A stretch of DNA of 64,000 nt from Marinoscillum sp. 108. Its GTDB lineage: Bacteria; Bacteroidota; Bacteroidia; Cytophagales; Cyclobacteriaceae. The position numbers and the translations under genes were made by a program. Of the stretch, positions 62,784 through 64,000 are shown in pieces. The stretch's first letter is position 1. Each line of letters begins with the position of its first letter. The notes under the pieces were generated by a model. The model made no database searches. It was not told where the DNA came from and worked only from the letters and a program-made list of their open reading frames with translations. The stretch spans positions 1-64,000 of the forward strand of contig NZ_LR734817.1 in NCBI RefSeq assembly GCF_902506655.1, written 5' to 3'.

Positions 62784-64000
62784 GCAGTCAGACTGCTAAA
62801 ACACCCACCTATGTGGATGAAAGGGAACTTACTTAGTTCCCTTTTTATTTTTTCGGCCACCTGATCATTCGCCAGATTACCCACGCTACCCAGGTGAGTA
62901 TGTTTTATCTCCCGATCTGGCCGATAGGTACCCTCTTCTACCCGCTTACCTACTTCCTTGTAAGCGTCCCTAAAGGGCATTCCGTCCAGTACCAGCTGAT
63001 TGACCAACTCTACCGTGAACAGGTAATCATACCTGCTGTCATTGATCACGTCTGGGTTTACCTTCACCTGACTGAGCGAAAAATCCACAATATCCAGGCA
63101 CTGCTTCAGGGTCTGGATGCCAGGAAACAAGTGTTCTTTTAGTTGCTGAAGATCGCGGTGATAACCACTCGGAAGATTGCTGAGAATAAGATTCAGCTCA
63201 TTGGGTAAACTTAGCAGCTGATTGCACCGTCCCCTTACCAATTCGAATACGTCCGGATTCTTCTTATGCGGCATAATACTTGAACCAGTAGTCAGCTCAT
63301 CCGGAAAGGATAAAAAACCAAAATTTTGGCCGGCATATAAACAGACATCCATGGCTAATTTACTCAGGGTAGCAGCCACTGAGGCCATCGCAGTAGCCAA
63401 TGCCACTTCGGATTTACCCCTGGTCATTTGTGCATACACCACATTGTAGTTAGGCTCCTCAAAGCCAAGTAACGCTGTGGTTTTCATTCTATCAATTGGA
63501 AACGATGAACCATACCCGGCGGCAGAACCGAGTGGGTTCTTATTGGCAACGTCAAAAGCCGCCCTCAAAGCTATGAGATCATCAGAAAGGCTCTCGGCAT
63601 AAGCCCCCAACCATAATCCGATAGAAGAAGGCATGGCCACCTGCATGTGAGTATACCCCGGAATGAGAACATCTTTATACCGTTCACTTTGACTCAGGAG
63701 TGTATCCGAAAGCGATTTTACCAGCCCTACTATCTCCTCAATTTCACCTCTGAAATACATTTTAAGGTCCACCAGCACCTGATCATTTCTGGATCGGCCA
63801 CTGTGGATTTTTTTACCCACCTCTCCCAGTTTCTTGGTAAGCAAAAACTCCACCTGAGAATGGATATCTTCCATGCCCGGATCAATGGTGAGCTCACCTG
63901 CTCTGGCCAGTTGGTAAAGTTGCTTCAACTCCGCACTCAGTACCTTCAATTCCTCCCCGGTAAGCAGCCCGATGCTCTCCAGCATCTCTATGTGCGCCAA
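62780..64000 (-). CDS. argH: Argininosuccinate lyase, N-terminus beyond the window
   Basis: 406 residues visible; about 40-50 are missing at the N-terminus, as the family is ~450-460. The frame enters from the right edge and the first codon is not a start. Fumarase/aspartase superfamily motif GSSIMPHKKNPD, plus EDIHSQVEFLLT, SGRSRNDQVLVDLK, and TSGLPSGYHRDLQ-like block (NLPSGYHRDLQQLKE). It splits argininosuccinate into arginine and fumarate, the last step of arginine synthesis. Confidence 0.95.
   Translation of the reverse strand: MAHIEMLESIGLLTGEELKVLSAELKQLYQLARAGELTIDPGMEDIHSQVEFLLTKKLGEVGKKIHSGRSRNDQVLVDLKMYFRGEIEEIVGLVKSLSDTLLSQSERYKDVLIPGYTHMQVAMPSSIGLWLGAYAESLSDDLIALRAAFDVANKNPLGSAAGYGSSFPIDRMKTTALLGFEEPNYNVVYAQMTRGKSEVALATAMASVAATLSKLAMDVCLYAGQNFGFLSFPDELTTGSSIMPHKKNPDVFELVRGRCNQLLSLPNELNLILSNLPSGYHRDLQQLKEHLFPGIQTLKQCLDIVDFSLSQVKVNPDVINDSRYDYLFTVELVNQLVLDGMPFRDAYKEVGKRVEEGTYRPDREIKHTHLGSVGNLANDQVAEKIKRELSKFPFIHIGGCFSSLTA
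62821..62852 (+). terminator. Terminator of the TonB-domain gene inside argH
   Basis: Stem AAGGGAAC, loop of 7 nt, arm GTTCCCTT followed by a T-run, 38 nt after the stop codon. It overlaps the 3' end of argH on the opposite strand. Confidence 0.65.

Overview
The window looks like chromosomal DNA of a marine or soil Bacteroidota, most likely order Cytophagales (Fulvivirga/Reichenbachiella/Roseivirga-like). Evidence seen: a type IX secretion (T9SS) C-terminal sorting domain, DUF2490/DUF2911/DUF3078 proteins, many SPII lipoproteins, a SUF iron-sulfur operon preceded by an Lrp-type regulator, a PadR + FtsX-type permease pair, an AddAB-like helicase/nuclease pair, and TANNTTTG-type promoter elements. 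No species call is possible from sequence reading alone.

Layout. 1-25.6 kb is ordinary backbone: the 3' end of a TSP3-repeat T9SS cargo gene; an ACMSD-like amidohydrolase behind a TPR lipid/periplasmic protein; SulP transporter, small lipoprotein and gamma-glutamyltransferase; OmpA/PD40 protein; methyladenine glycosylase; DUF2911; a PIG-L deacetylase + 45-aa membrane peptide + SSS symporter operon; menC divergent from queA; MscS; beta-barrel DUF2490 and DUF3078; an acyl-CoA synthetase; a methyltransferase; a sugar-isomerase-like TIM barrel.

25.6-33.1 kb is a repeat-rich, visibly AT-richer accessory island. All genes in it lie on the minus strand as single cassettes separated by related repeats: a two-gene CBASS-like defence unit (SLATT 2TM effector + SMODS/CD-NTase nucleotidyltransferase), a lone outer-membrane-barrel-like protein, an orphan HigA antitoxin with only the last codons of higB left, an RDD membrane protein, and an unknown membrane protein. 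Two cassettes have cassette-specific end sequences that are reverse complements of one another, as in integron gene cassettes, but no integrase is in the window. The right 2 kb has no convincing protein gene; it holds two related tRNA-like RNA units, each with a promoter-like element at the same distance, a leader hairpin, an acceptor stem/T-arm/CCA and a rho-independent terminator, plus duplicated hairpin repeats.

33.2-39.8 kb is the SUF operon (Lrp regulator, sufB, sufC, sufD, sufS, sufE, a DUF59/SufT protein, bacilliredoxin). 40-64 kb is backbone again: beta-barrel protein, PadR + permease, sugar MFS transporter divergent from a ROK sugar kinase with three following genes, HxlR/DoxX divergent pair with a palindromic operator, ABC-F ATPase, M61 peptidase, MsrA, Dabb protein, GAF protein, AddB- and AddA-like proteins (translationally coupled), a small TonB-domain protein and the 3' part of argH.

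Most novel leads: the twin tRNA-like RNA units, the cassette-end covariation around the CBASS-like pair, the truncated higB at a repeat boundary, and the 45-aa membrane peptide coupled to an SSS symporter.
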